Shown in pieces: positions 52,812-61,639 of a stretch of 64,000 bases of DNA. Source of the stretch: Muribaculaceae bacterium (GTDB lineage: Bacteria; Bacillota; Clostridia; Lachnospirales; Lachnospiraceae). Both the position numbers and the translations under genes were made by a program. The DNA lies in the NCBI GenBank assembly GCA_023666425.1, contig JAMPCA010000001.1:369764-433763 (forward strand). Reading direction: 5' to 3'. Numbering within the stretch: position 1 is the first letter of the stretch; the number at the start of each line of letters is the position of its first letter. The notes under the pieces were generated by a model. That model was not told the origin of the DNA, did not search any database, and saw nothing but the letters and a program-made list of their open reading frames with translations.

Positions 52812-52840
52812 TTGCAAATATTCATAAACTAGAGTATATT
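52812..52840 (+). promoter_or_regulatory. Promoter of the HPr-like gene
   Basis: TTGCAA and TATATT are separated by 17 bases in an AT-rich gap (52740-52879) with no other gene. Initiation near 52847 leaves a leader of about 33 bases. Confidence 0.6.
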
Positions 52841-52879
52841 TTGATTATGTGTTTATACAGAATTGGAAAAGGAGCGCGT

Positions 52880-53134
52880 ATGAGTAGGAAAAATGTAGTT
52901 GTTTCAAACGTGGCTGAAGGACATGATAATCCAATTGCTGAGCTTGTTCAGGTAGCTTGCAGATTTGACAGTGATATTATACTGGAGAGCGATAACCGGC
53001 GCATAAATGCGAAGAGCATTATGGGTATTATGGCATTTAATCCTTCGGAGGGAATGTCAGTGGATATTGTGACTGAGGGGGCTGATGAACAGGAAGCACT
53101 TGTTGCAATTGAAAATTTTTTAGTCTGTGCGTAA
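52880..53134 (+). CDS. HPr-family phosphocarrier-like protein with altered active-site loop
   Basis: 84 residues, the usual HPr length. The second half is typical (NAKSIMGIMAFNPSEGMSVDIV, with the Ser46-equivalent in KSIMG). In the active-site loop the common GLHARPA reads EGHDNPI: the His aligns with His15, but the Arg17 position is Asn. It may be a modified phosphocarrier or a regulatory HPr (Crh-like, though Crh lacks the His). The ATG at 52880 follows AAAAGGAGCGCGT; an upstream frame extension has no ribosome site. It is followed by a DUF6465-like gene 26 bases later. Confidence 0.8.
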   Translation: MSRKNVVVSNVAEGHDNPIAELVQVACRFDSDIILESDNRRINAKSIMGIMAFNPSEGMSVDIVTEGADEQEALVAIENFLVCA

Positions 53135-53160
53135 ATTATAACCAATAGGAGGGAGAAATT

Positions 53161-53541
53161 ATGCAGGAGAAAAAGGAAACTAAGGCGGCAATGTCAGCGG
53201 CAGAGGAAAAGGTAACTGCGGAGACCGCTGCAACAAAAGAGGTGAAGGGCACGGAGGCAAAGAAGCCGGGGCGTAAGCCGGGCGCAAAGAAGCCGGGCCG
53301 CAAGCCGGGCGCAGCGAAGAAGGAGAAAGCCGAGATGGAGCTTAAGCTGGTGGTACAGACCAATAACCGCCCGGATATTGATACGGCTGCCGTGCAGGAG
53401 AAGATCAAGGCGAAGTTTGTTGCAGAGGGTCACAGAGCCGGCGCAATCAAGAAGTTCGAGGTTTACATTCAGCCGGAGAACAACAAGGCTTACTATGTGA
53501 TCAACGACGGCAAGTTTACCGGAGATGTAGACTTGTTCTAA
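53161..53541 (+). CDS. DUF6465-like protein with Lys/Pro-rich basic linker
   Basis: 126 residues. An acidic/Ala-rich N-terminus leads into an AT-hook-like repeat KKPGRKPGAKKPGRKPGA (about 35-52), then a compact alpha/beta domain (MELKLVVQTNNRPDIDTAAV, ending AYYVINDGKFTGDVDLF). The end resembles DUF6465, a small Lachnospiraceae family without known role. The basic repeat suggests nucleic-acid binding. It shares a transcript with the HPr-like gene and ends at a strong terminator. Confidence 0.7.
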   Translation: MQEKKETKAAMSAAEEKVTAETAATKEVKGTEAKKPGRKPGAKKPGRKPGAAKKEKAEMELKLVVQTNNRPDIDTAAVQEKIKAKFVAEGHRAGAIKKFEVYIQPENNKAYYVINDGKFTGDVDLF

Positions 53542-53561
53542 TTGCATAGAGAGGATGCTTA

Positions 53562-53600
53562 AAAAGCCGATCCGCATATCCATATGCGGGTCGGTTTTTT
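53562..53600 (+). terminator. Rho-independent terminator
   Basis: A long stem AAAAAGCCGA-CCGCATAT pairs with ATATGCGG-TCGGTTTTTT around a two-base centre and ends in six T. It lies 20 bases after the DUF6465-like stop and faces the minus-strand tRNA genes. Confidence 0.9.
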
Positions 53601-53671
53601 GTTACGCTGTTTTGTAATTTTGCGAATAGAAAAGCCGGGAGGATTGTGCTAGAATAGAATAAAAAATAAAG

Positions 53672-53742
53672 AGCGGGTGATGGGAATCGAACCCACGTAT
53701 CCAGCTTGGAAGGCTGGTGTTCTACCATTGAACTACACCCGC
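53672..53742 (-). tRNA. tRNA-Gly (anticodon TCC)
   Basis: On the minus strand a 71-base cloverleaf starts GCGGGTGTAGTTCAATGG and ends CACCCGCT. The anticodon stem CCAGC/GCTGG encloses loop CTTCCAA, giving anticodon TCC. The T-arm has GTTCGATTC. CCA is not encoded. It lies 1 base downstream of tRNA-Phe on the same strand. Confidence 0.93.
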
Positions 53743-53743
53743 G

Positions 53744-53816
<73 letters not shown>

Positions 53817-53921
53817 ATGAAGTCAAAACTGACAACATGAACATTTTACCTGAATCCCCTGATGCTGTCAAGGGTTTTTGTGGAGAAGAAAAAATCAGAA
53901 AAATCGGAGGAGGTAACTGAA

Positions 53922-54365
53922 ATGATTAAGAAAAACTTATATACGATACTCATGTGGAGTGTAGATTGTATTCCTGTCCTGCTACTGTATTGGATTGCGT
54001 TTCTTTTATACGAGGATCCGGTGGATTCCTGGCTGGGAAGGCTGTTGCCAGTCGGGATACTTGTATCAAATACTTTTCTGATAATTGTTGGAATTATGGA
54101 AATAAAGAGAGCGGTATCCGGTAAAACAGATAAGTTAAGACAGAAAAAGGTGATTCTGTTATCGAATACAGTGCTTATACTTGCAATTATTCTCTCTTTA
54201 ACTTTATGCTCTGGGAACACAGGAGGCCGTCTTTTTGGATTTCTCGGCGAATTTGTTTTATGCGTATGGGCGCTGTTTGTAGAAGGGCCGACCTTTCTTG
54301 TAGCAATCGTTCTCTATTTTGATGCCTATATTGAAGCCCGCAAAAAGTGTGAAGGCAGAGGATAA
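53922..54365 (+). CDS. Small membrane protein of unknown function
   Basis: 147 residues with about four hydrophobic segments (LYTILMWSVDCIPVLLLYWIA, LLPVGILVSNTFLIIVGI, VILLSNTVLILAIILSLTL, FVLCVWALFVEGPTFLVAI). Loops are short and basic. AGGAGG lies 8 bases before the ATG. Codon use is AT-rich like the following toxin-antitoxin genes. No family recognised. Confidence 0.6.
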   Translation: MIKKNLYTILMWSVDCIPVLLLYWIAFLLYEDPVDSWLGRLLPVGILVSNTFLIIVGIMEIKRAVSGKTDKLRQKKVILLSNTVLILAIILSLTLCSGNTGGRLFGFLGEFVLCVWALFVEGPTFLVAIVLYFDAYIEARKKCEGRG

Positions 54366-54466
54366 CAAAGTCCTTCAAAAGCGCAAAATTACGACCGGAA
54401 AAATAGAAAACGTTGTTAAGAGATATAGAAAATTGTACAGCGAAATTAATTCACATGTAAATTCGC

Positions 54467-54495
54467 TTGCGAAAATATGTGGATATGTATATAAT
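54467..54495 (+). promoter_or_regulatory. Promoter of the Phd-RelE module
   Basis: TTGCGA and TATAAT are separated by 17 bases; initiation near 54502 places it just ahead of AAGGAGGAGATATT of the antitoxin gene. The segment 54366-54466 holds no gene. Confidence 0.65.
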
Positions 54496-54527
54496 GAAAA
54501 AAAGTCTGGTAAGGAGGAGATATTATT

Positions 54528-54788
54528 ATGCCTAATATAAAACCAATTTCTGATTTGCGAAATTACACAGAAGTACTGAAGCAGGTAGATGCTTCAAACC
54601 GTGTGTATCTTACGCGCAATGGACATGGGGAATATGGTATTCTTACTATGTCAGAAATAGATGAACTTGACAGATGCAGGGCTGCTTATACACTTTTTTC
54701 CAAATTAAAGGAGGCAGAGGAACGTGCAGATAAGGAAGGCTGGATTTCTGCAGACGATTTGGAAAAAGAATTGGGGGTAGCAGATTGA
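54528..54788 (+). CDS. Phd/YefM-type antitoxin
   Basis: 86 residues. The N-terminal fold (PNIKPISDLRNYTEVLKQV, RVYLTRNGHGEYGILTMSEID) is Phd/YefM-like; the C-terminal part is a charged helix (KLKEAEERADKEGWISADDL). It overlaps the toxin start by 4 bases. It should bind and neutralise the toxin and repress the shared promoter. Confidence 0.85.
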   Translation: MPNIKPISDLRNYTEVLKQVDASNRVYLTRNGHGEYGILTMSEIDELDRCRAAYTLFSKLKEAEERADKEGWISADDLEKELGVAD

Positions 54789-55132
54789 AGAAACTGAAGT
54801 ACTCTCCGGATGCTCGTGAGAAGTTAAAGCAGATAAAACAGTATGTGACGCAGAAGTTTGGTGCTGACACAGCGGGTAAAGTCACTAAAGAAATGACAAA
54901 ATCCATTCGAGATTTACAGAAATTTGAGGAAAAAGGTATTTCTGTGGAAAGTGTTTTAGGTATTCCATGTGATTTCAGAATGTTATATGTTCAGCATAAT
55001 TATGTGTTTTATCAAATTGAAGTTGATGTTATAAAAATCACAGATATATACAATGAAAAAGAGGACTTTATGTGGAAGCTCTTTGGAATTAAAACTACTA
55101 CAGAAGAGGCAGAGAATTATTGGAAAGATTAG
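54785..55132 (+). CDS. RelE/ParE-family toxin
   Basis: 115 residues from a TTG start overlapping the antitoxin stop (TTGA). The fold pattern KLKYSPDAREKLKQIKQYV, GIPCDFRMLYVQHNYVFYQIE and VIKITDIYNEKEDFMWKLFG is RelE/ParE-like, the last part being the family's closing beta strand and tail. It is longer than usual at the C-terminus by about 20 residues. Whether it cleaves mRNA or targets gyrase cannot be told from sequence. Confidence 0.83.
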   Translation: MKKLKYSPDAREKLKQIKQYVTQKFGADTAGKVTKEMTKSIRDLQKFEEKGISVESVLGIPCDFRMLYVQHNYVFYQIEVDVIKITDIYNEKEDFMWKLFGIKTTTEEAENYWKD

Positions 55133-55490
55133 TGACAACATTTTGGCGACAGAAAATTAGCAGGCCATAATAAATGATGTAATTGAAGTGAAAAAGGGAG
55201 TGTATTTGCATAAAATTTAAACAAAAATAGTTAAGAGAAACAAAAACCACGCCAGGTTCGAGTAGTACGAGAGTGCATAATAGAGAAACTATGTTTGAAA
55301 TTGTGAATTCAGAAATAAATAGATATTCAGAATAAACGTCTTTTATGGATAATGTATTTTAATGATGCGGAAAGATTGTATTGTGATGTATATCCACCGT
55401 CGCATCCGGGTATGTTTTGGAAAAAGATGGAAGAATGAAATGAGGAGAGCAGACGGGACAGATAAAGCTGTGAATGGAGGAATGCCTAAA
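55133..55490. other. AT-rich gap without clear gene
   Basis: No intact gene, RNA gene or strong hairpin is seen. An open frame continuous with the NUDIX gene starts at 55362, but its first 43 codons are Arg/Lys-rich, show no family match and lack a ribosome site. They are treated as leader. Confidence 0.4.
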
Positions 55491-55919
55491 ATGACAGAGG
55501 TTAAATTTTATGAAAGTGTGGAGGATGAGCTGCTTCGATTTGCTGTGATCATATCCAAAACGCAGGATAAATACGTTTTTTGCAAGCATAAGGACAGAGA
55601 TACATGGGAAATTCCCGGAGGACACCGGGAGCAGGGAGAAAATATTACAGATACGGCAAAGCGGGAACTGTATGAAGAAACAGGTGCGCTGGAATTTGAT
55701 ATAACACCCATCTGTGTATATTCAGTTGTACGTCCGGATAATCTTGACGGCAGGGAGAGCTTTGGAATGCTGTTTTTTTCTGATATAAAAAGATTTGAAG
55801 CGGAGTTACATAGTGAGATTGAGAAAATTGCGATCATGTCAGATCTGCCAGAGCTGTGGACATATCCCGATATTCAGTCGCATTTGATGCAGGAGGCGAA
55901 GAAGCGGGGGTATTTATAA
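55491..55919 (+). CDS. NUDIX hydrolase
   Basis: 142 residues. The NUDIX box spans GGHREQGENITDTAKREL and YEETGAL, with WEIPGG ahead of it. This is the small 8-oxo-dGTP/other-nucleotide class. The ATG at 55491 has GGAGG 10 bases upstream; an ATG at 55482 is too close. It sits alone in an AT-rich stretch between two toxin-antitoxin modules. The substrate is not predictable. Confidence 0.85.
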   Translation: MTEVKFYESVEDELLRFAVIISKTQDKYVFCKHKDRDTWEIPGGHREQGENITDTAKRELYEETGALEFDITPICVYSVVRPDNLDGRESFGMLFFSDIKRFEAELHSEIEKIAIMSDLPELWTYPDIQSHLMQEAKKRGYL

Positions 55920-56103
55920 AATGAGAGAAAATTTAGCAACAATGAAATTATTTCTTCCACTCCTGCTGAGAAAGCTCTTGATACATGTATTTTGATGACT
56001 TGCCAACACTGAGAGCGTAGCAGAGGATATAACAGATAAAAGCGACTATTTTTAGTTGCACATTTTCTGAATAAATGTTATATATATATTGAGGAGAATT
56101 AGT

Positions 56104-56355
56104 GTGAGTAAAAAGGACAAATTGATTGATAGATTATTAAAAAAGCCTAAGGATTTTACTTTTGATGAGATGGAATCTTTACTACTATATTTTGGATATG
56201 AACTGAAACAAGGAGGAACTGGTTCAGGAGTTAAATTTATAAAGGACGGAAGTAATAAAGTAATAAACTTCCATAAGCCGCATCCGGAAGGAATATTAAA
56301 ACGGTATATTTTGGAGCAGGTTATAGAGAAATTAAGAAAGGACGGTTTGTTATGA
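56104..56355 (+). CDS. HicA-family toxin
   Basis: 83 residues from a GTG start behind GAGGAGAATTA. The dsRBD-like fold is visible: DFTFDEMESLLLYFGYEL, GGTGSGVKFI and INFHKPHPEGILKRYIL. In classical HicA the catalytic His lies at G-S-H; here that turn reads GSGVKF, so the active site may use the later HKPHP His residues, as in a divergent HicA subgroup. Its stop overlaps the hicB start (ATGA). Confidence 0.8.
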   Translation: MSKKDKLIDRLLKKPKDFTFDEMESLLLYFGYELKQGGTGSGVKFIKDGSNKVINFHKPHPEGILKRYILEQVIEKLRKDGLL

Positions 56356-56684
56356 GTAATTTATTGTCGTACAAAAATTATAATGGAACAGTGGAATATT
56401 CAAAAGAAGATAGCTGCCTTTTTGGAAAAGTGATTGGAATAAAGTCGTTATTGTCATATGAGGGAGATTCTGTCAAAGAATTGGAACAGGATTTTCAGAA
56501 TGTGATAAATGTGTACCTGGAGGACTGTAAGGAACGGAATGTGGAGCCGGAGCAGCCTTATAAGGGAACCTTTAATGTGAGAATTAGCCCGGAGTTGCAT
56601 CGGAGCATTGCGGTGTATGCGATTGAGCATGGGAAAAGTTTAAATGCGGTTGTTGAAGAAGCTATTGGAAATATGGTTGGGTAA
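56352..56684 (+). CDS. HicB-family antitoxin
   Basis: 110 residues with the HicB_lk layout: an N-terminal partial RNase-H-like fold (YNGTVEYSKEDSCLFGKVIG, YEGDSVKELEQDFQNVINVYLEDC) and a C-terminal ribbon-helix-helix (GTFNVRISPELHRSIAVYA, SLNAVVEEAI). It overlaps hicA by 4 bases. It should neutralise HicA and repress the pair. Confidence 0.88.
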   Translation: MSNLLSYKNYNGTVEYSKEDSCLFGKVIGIKSLLSYEGDSVKELEQDFQNVINVYLEDCKERNVEPEQPYKGTFNVRISPELHRSIAVYAIEHGKSLNAVVEEAIGNMVG

Positions 56685-56720
56685 CTGGAAGAATATTGCA
56701 GGGGGTTTTGCCACCACCAT

Positions 56721-56756
56721 AATGCCCGGGCCGGATAAAACCGGAGCCCGGGCATT
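56721..56756. terminator. Terminator between convergent hicAB and transglutaminase genes
   Basis: AATGCCCGGG-CCGG pairs with CCGG-AG-CCCGGGCATT around ATAAAA. The T-rich flank (TTTCATAT) is modest. It serves as a bidirectional terminator. Confidence 0.75.
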
Positions 56757-56781
56757 TCATATACCGGCCAGCTGCCGGGAT

Positions 56782-58086
56782 CTATTTTTTCACATATACC
56801 GTCGTCTTGAATTTCAGGGTAATTCCCTCCAGCTTTACCTTCGTCGTGATGACGGCGGTTCCTGCCTTCTTTGCCGTGATCTTTCCCTTTTTGCTCACGG
56901 TGGCAACCTTTTTGTTGCTGGATGTGTAAGTGATCTTCGCTTCTTTTAGATCAATATATTTGCAGACTCCGGCCTTCTTCACACTGAGCTGCTTTGTCTT
57001 GCCCTTCCCAAGCGTGAGGCTTGTCTTCGAGATGGACAGCCCGCGCTCGAAATCCTGCTGCATCCAGTATTTCGTCTCATCATCCGGCATCATTCTATGG
57101 TCTGTGGAAATTGCTTCCAGCGTGATGTCAAAGTATGTATGGCGCGGCGCTTTTTTCTCGGAATACACTCCGTCCCGGTATTGATTGTAGGAATCCCATG
57201 TGGTATCTACTATAACCCAGCGGCCGTCCACATACGCTTCATTCCATGAATGCGGAGCTCCGGCAGTTCCGTAAACCTCAATGGTCGGGATTCCGAGCGC
57301 GCGCAAAAGCTCCTCCGTCAGGGCCGCATAGCCGCCGCAGACGGTTCTTCTTTTTTCCAACACATACATGGGGTCAATGTGATTCGCATCCGGGTCATCC
57401 GGGTGTCCGTCGCGAAGATCATAATCGTACCAGATGTTTTCTGCCACCCAGTCATGCACTTTCTGGAGCTTGACATAATCAGAATCATTCTTGTTCACGA
57501 GGGTTTTCGCGAATTTCTTAAGCTCCGGCACATCGACCTCGCTGAGCACCAGCGGCTGCAGATAGTATCCGAGTGCAGTCTTGCTTGTGCTTCTTTTTGA
57601 GTAGATTTCATAGTTGTTCTTGTAGTATTCCGGCTCCGCAAAGGAAGCCAAACCGCCGGAAACCACGATTCGAAAACTGTAGGCGTCCATTTCGTGGACG
57701 CTGCCGTTTCTGACGGAAAGGAGGAGCTGATAGCTCCCATCCTTCTGCGGGAGTGTTGCCGTGTACGGAAAGGAGACATTGCTCTTCTGGGAAACCGGCT
57801 GGTGTTCCCGCACCCAGAAGCCGTTTTTATAGTTCATCGAACACAGATTGACCGTTATGTTCTTGCCAGTGTGTTCCTGCGGAATGGACTCTACGGTCAC
57901 ACGGTTGCCCTCGATCGAGTAGCAAAACGCGCTGTCCTTCCGGACATTTGTGCTGTAGGTCGTAAGCCCCGCAGCGGCGTATGCGGGCTGCGCCGCCGCA
58001 GGCAGCAGGCCTCCCACACAAAAGATGCAGCTCATCAGGATGCCCAGAAGCCGCGTTTTTAGTTTTTTACTTCTTATATGTTCCAT
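56782..58086 (-). CDS. Secreted transglutaminase-like protein with C-terminal Big2-type Ig domain
   Basis: 434 residues. A signal peptide (LLGILMSCIFCVGGLLPAAA, then AQPAYA cleavage-like) is followed by a beta-rich region (about 40-150) and a transglutaminase core with the Cys-His-Asp triad: VCGGYAALTEELL, APHSWNEAYV and VDTTWDS. The C-terminus is one bacterial Ig-like domain (LTLGKGKTKQLSVK, ITYTSSNKKVATVSKKGKIT). Likely acts on cell-wall or surface proteins. A GGGGGAAGGC ribosome site is upstream. Confidence 0.88.
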   Translation of the reverse strand: MEHIRSKKLKTRLLGILMSCIFCVGGLLPAAAQPAYAAAGLTTYSTNVRKDSAFCYSIEGNRVTVESIPQEHTGKNITVNLCSMNYKNGFWVREHQPVSQKSNVSFPYTATLPQKDGSYQLLLSVRNGSVHEMDAYSFRIVVSGGLASFAEPEYYKNNYEIYSKRSTSKTALGYYLQPLVLSEVDVPELKKFAKTLVNKNDSDYVKLQKVHDWVAENIWYDYDLRDGHPDDPDANHIDPMYVLEKRRTVCGGYAALTEELLRALGIPTIEVYGTAGAPHSWNEAYVDGRWVIVDTTWDSYNQYRDGVYSEKKAPRHTYFDITLEAISTDHRMMPDDETKYWMQQDFERGLSISKTSLTLGKGKTKQLSVKKAGVCKYIDLKEAKITYTSSNKKVATVSKKGKITAKKAGTAVITTKVKLEGITLKFKTTVYVKK

Positions 58087-58170
58087 AGCCTTCCCCCTTG
58101 CAGATATTCACTTTGATATGTACAATTATAGCACCCATACACAGGACATACAATAAAATTTTCCCTTTCT

Positions 58171-58719
58171 TCACACCATTACCATATCCTGATAACTGCC
58201 GGACAAAAATTCCCTTATTCCCACATAGCAGATCCCGTTTTCATCTGTCCATGGCACGATGGCATCCTTTACTACTACAATCTTTTTAAAGGAATTATTT
58301 ATCTTAAGAAGCGAGGCCGTTTCCTGCTCTCTTTTTTCTGCGGAATCTACATTTAGTGCGGACTGTACATATATCTGGCTGTCACCGAGCTTTGCAATAA
58401 AATCAATCTCAAGCTGTGAACGGATATCCTTCCCCGCTTCACTTCTGTACCTGTATTCCACCACACCAACATCAACACTATAGCCTCTGATTACAAGCTC
58501 ATTGTATAGGATGTTTTCCATGATATGATTCTCCTCCTGCTCCAAAGGAAGAAGTAGGAGGTTATCCTCTTTTATTCCGTTTTCTATTAAATAATTTCTG
58601 TAAAGCTCAAACAACAGATAGGATTTTCCGCATCTGCGGAGTCCCGTAATAATCTTTATAAGCCCATTATCTTTCCGCGCTATTAACTGATTCAGATAAT
58701 AATCTCTTTTTACTTCCAT
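58171..58719 (-). pseudogene. AAA/DUF4143 ATPase gene with large internal in-frame deletion
   Basis: The first 60 residues match the AAA_14 N-terminus (KRDYYLNQLIARKDNGLIK, Walker A GLRRCGKSYLL), but the Walker B part and most of the middle are absent. From about residue 65 the sequence jumps to a DUF4143 C-terminus (HIMENILYNELVIRGYSVDVG, EIDFIAKLG, KKIVVVKDA). Family members are about 400 residues; this frame codes 182. The junction keeps the frame, so a shortened protein could still be made, but it should not hydrolyse ATP. The ATG at 58719 follows GGAGGGCTTT. Confidence 0.75.
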
Positions 58720-58826
58720 AAAGCCCTCCAAAAGATTTTTGCCGCATACGGCATTTTTCTTTTGAATACATTCTAATGCCTTTTTCTTATTAAATCAGGC
58801 CGCTGTTAAAAACATTCTCTCCCCAC

Positions 58827-60953
58827 TTACCGGAGTACATCCTCCGTATAGCAGCGCAGGACTTCCCCGACGCTCCATGCCTGCGCATAGCAGCCCCGGC
58901 AGGTATGCGGGCTGTCTCCGTCAAAAATCTCCGAGATTGAGCCGATACAGCCCTCCGTTTGCATATGCTCCATGACGGGAGCAAGAAACTCCATCGCCCG
59001 CCTGCGGGTCGCTTCATTTTTTCCGTGAACCTTTGTGTAGGCGGTGATGAAAGCGCCCATCGGGAAGCCCCATGCCGTCCCCTGATGGTAGGCGGCGTCC
59101 CGCTTGGGGAGGGAGCCGCAGTAGACGCCGTGGTAGTCCTTGTGGCGGCAGGAGAGAGAGCGGATGCCGGGGCCGGCCAGGAGCTCATGTTCTGCGGTGT
59201 CCACAACAGCGGACGCCTGCGCGTCGTCCAGCATGGTGTAGGGCAGGGACACGGCATAGAGCTGGTTCGGCCTTATGCTGGCATCCTTTTCTTCCCCGTT
59301 CACAACATCATACAGACAGCCATCCGCTTCATTCCAGAATTGCGCAAGAAAGGAGTCCTTCACCTGCCCCGCGAGAGCCCTGTAGTCCTCCCCCGGCTCC
59401 CCAAAGGATTCGGCGAGCCCGGCCATCACCATGAGCGCATTGTACCACAGCGCGTTGATCTCCACGGGCTTTCCGTGTCTCGGCGTCACTACCCAGTCGC
59501 CCACCCGCACGTCCATCCAGGTCACCTGATCCACGCCCGAGCCCGCGTGAATCAGTCCGTCCGTGTCCATATAGATGGAAAAACCGGCGCCGTTTCGGTA
59601 GGCGGCGAGAATCTCCTTAAGTGCCGCAAAGAGCTCTTTTCTGACAAATTCATAGTCCTCCGGGGCGCCGGTGTAGCGCAGGTACTGGTCTGTCGCATAG
59701 AAATACCATAAAGAGGCGTCCACCGTGTTGTAGAGCGGTGCCTGCCCGTCGTCCGGGAACATGTTCGGCACGAGGCCGCCGCGGATGTAGCGGGCAAAGG
59801 TGACTAAAATTTCCCGGGCTTCGGCAAAGCGTCTGGTGACGAGGGTCAGACCGGAGAAGGCGATCATCGTGTCACGTCCCCAGTCGGTGAACCATGGGAG
59901 TCCTGCAAGCACGGTCATCAGTCCGGTGGAGCTGCGGAAGGCCAGAAACTGATCCGCGGCGGCCACAAGGGAAGCGGCAAATGCGTCCCCGCCATAGCCG
60001 GAGTTGTCAGTCAGTCCCTGCAGGCGGGCGCGTTTAGCGTCTGCCAGAGAGCGCGCCGTCTCATCTGTGATCCCGGGGAGACCTGCGGCATTTTCACCGG
60101 TTACAGCGGAACAGACCACAGAGAACTGTACCGTGGAGTGTGCCGGAATGGAGACGAGAAGATCGCAGGGCATGTAGTGGCAGTCCAGTCCCGGCGTCTC
60201 GTTGTCCACCTCAATCTGGTATTGCATGTCCCGGTCAAAACGATCTGTGCGCGCGGTAAGCGAGCCCCGGCTGCTGCGAAACACAATCTGCAGCTTAGGA
60301 TTTGCCATGGGGCGCAAAAGAAGCCCGGCCGTGCCGTCGTCCGTGAAGAGCTCCTCCTCAAAGCGCAGAGAGTCCTCCGTCGCGGAGGCACTGTGCTCTC
60401 TGTAATTAAAGAGCGGGGTGACGACGAGCCTGGCGTCGCCGCCTGTGTTATGTACCTCATAGTCGATGGCGGCCGTGTTCTCCCCCTGCACAAGCGTGAG
60501 CTGCTTTTTGAGCGTGAGGCTGCCCGCACGGTAGGAAAAGGTGACGTTTCCATCGTAATCAAAAGCGGTGAGGAAGCGCTGCCCTTCGGTGTAGACGGGA
60601 CGGCGGGGAATAAAGTCAGAGGCCACATTTACCGTGTCCGTGCGCCGGTATTCCTCCGGAAGGCTGGCATGATCCACCACATGTTCTGTGGAGAGAGGCG
60701 CTCCCGCGTGCTGCGAAGTCTCGAGGTCATAGCATGTCCCATCTGCAAACAGGCGCTCTCTCGTGCAGGCAAGGAGCAGATAGCGCTCGACAGGCGGATG
60801 CAGGCTGGCGATGAGATAGCCCTGGTGGGTGCGGCACATGGCCGCGGTCACAGAGCCTCCGGCATAGCCGCCAAGCCCGTTGGTCATCACCCATTCCTTT
60901 CGGATATTTGCTGAAAGATCCGACAGTTGTTCTCCTGAAAAATGAAAATTCAT
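58827..60953 (-). CDS. Glycogen debranching enzyme (amylo-alpha-1,6-glucosidase, GH133-type)
   Basis: 708 residues. The N-terminal beta domain has EWVMTNGLGGYAGGSV, RTHQGYLIAS. The C-terminal (alpha/alpha)6 barrel carries the catalytic segment GLPWFTDWGRDTMIAFSGL and later ALWYNALMVMAGL, YHQGTAWGFPMG. This is the bacterial GDE_N/GDE_C layout cleaving alpha-1,6 branches of glycogen. The ATG at 60953 follows GGGAGGCGCTT; 10 in-frame codons upstream are not used. It is divergent from the gene at 61099. Confidence 0.9.
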   Translation of the reverse strand: MNFHFSGEQLSDLSANIRKEWVMTNGLGGYAGGSVTAAMCRTHQGYLIASLHPPVERYLLLACTRERLFADGTCYDLETSQHAGAPLSTEHVVDHASLPEEYRRTDTVNVASDFIPRRPVYTEGQRFLTAFDYDGNVTFSYRAGSLTLKKQLTLVQGENTAAIDYEVHNTGGDARLVVTPLFNYREHSASATEDSLRFEEELFTDDGTAGLLLRPMANPKLQIVFRSSRGSLTARTDRFDRDMQYQIEVDNETPGLDCHYMPCDLLVSIPAHSTVQFSVVCSAVTGENAAGLPGITDETARSLADAKRARLQGLTDNSGYGGDAFAASLVAAADQFLAFRSSTGLMTVLAGLPWFTDWGRDTMIAFSGLTLVTRRFAEAREILVTFARYIRGGLVPNMFPDDGQAPLYNTVDASLWYFYATDQYLRYTGAPEDYEFVRKELFAALKEILAAYRNGAGFSIYMDTDGLIHAGSGVDQVTWMDVRVGDWVVTPRHGKPVEINALWYNALMVMAGLAESFGEPGEDYRALAGQVKDSFLAQFWNEADGCLYDVVNGEEKDASIRPNQLYAVSLPYTMLDDAQASAVVDTAEHELLAGPGIRSLSCRHKDYHGVYCGSLPKRDAAYHQGTAWGFPMGAFITAYTKVHGKNEATRRRAMEFLAPVMEHMQTEGCIGSISEIFDGDSPHTCRGCYAQAWSVGEVLRCYTEDVLR

Positions 60954-61098
60954 AAGCGCCTCCCGTAAAATTGATAAGACCATTTTATCCTGCCCGGCGA
61001 AAAAAAGCTATGATAATTATGAAAAAAGAATAATTTTATGGAAAAAACAAAGCAGTTACGGTATAATAGAGGGAGTCTATACAAAAGGAGAGCGAAAA

Positions 61099-61596
61099 AT
61101 GTTAGAAGTTTATGTGCTGGTGCCGGTCAGAAAGAGCTTTCTGACGGTATTTGTCGGGATCCTGGGCTTTGTGCTGGCCCTCATGTCCCTGGTGATGTCC
61201 TGCTTTAGCATGGTATTTGCCGCCCTGATGGTGGTGTTCGGCGCGCTGGGATACTGGTTTACCTTTCAGACGAACAAGGAGTTTGAGTATTCCTATTTTG
61301 ACGGGGAGGCGCGTTTCGCAAAAGTCATCAATAAGAGCCGCCGCAAGCGTCTTGCGGTGTATTCGATGGACGAGGTAATACAGATCGCACCGTCGGAGGA
61401 CAGAAGCGTATATAAGTATCAGAATGACAATTCTGTAAAGGTCGTGGATTATACTTCCCACCGCAAGGGTGCCCCGTACTACGTCATGGTGCTGAATAAG
61501 GAGGGACAGATTACCCTGATCCGTTTTGAGCCGGACGACAAGTATCTGGAGGCTGTCATGGTCAAATACAAGGGCAAGGTCATCTGCAGGCAGTAA
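61099..61596 (+). CDS. Small two-helix membrane protein (DUF6106-like)
   Basis: 165 residues. Two membrane helices (FLTVFVGILGFVLALMSLVM, MVFAALMVVFGALGYWFTF) precede a cytosolic beta-rich domain (YFDGEARFAKVINKSRRKRL, YKYQNDNSVKVVDYTSHRKG, ITLIRFEPDDKYLEAVMVKY). The layout resembles DUF6106, seen in Lachnospiraceae, and the cytosolic part resembles a PH-like fold. AAAGGAGAGCGAAAA lies before the ATG. TATAAT at 61062-61067 is a likely -10. Confidence 0.7.
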   Translation: MLEVYVLVPVRKSFLTVFVGILGFVLALMSLVMSCFSMVFAALMVVFGALGYWFTFQTNKEFEYSYFDGEARFAKVINKSRRKRLAVYSMDEVIQIAPSEDRSVYKYQNDNSVKVVDYTSHRKGAPYYVMVLNKEGQITLIRFEPDDKYLEAVMVKYKGKVICRQ

Positions 61597-61605
61597 GAGC
61601 AAACT

Positions 61606-61633
61606 AAAAAAGAGTCGCGGAGACTCTTTTTTT
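61606..61633. terminator. Bidirectional terminator
   Basis: AAAAAAGAGTC pairs with GACTCTTTTTT around GCGGA, giving a T-run on the plus strand and an equivalent T-run on the minus strand. It separates the convergent genes ending at 61596 and 61640. Confidence 0.88.
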
Positions 61634-61639
61634 GTGAGA

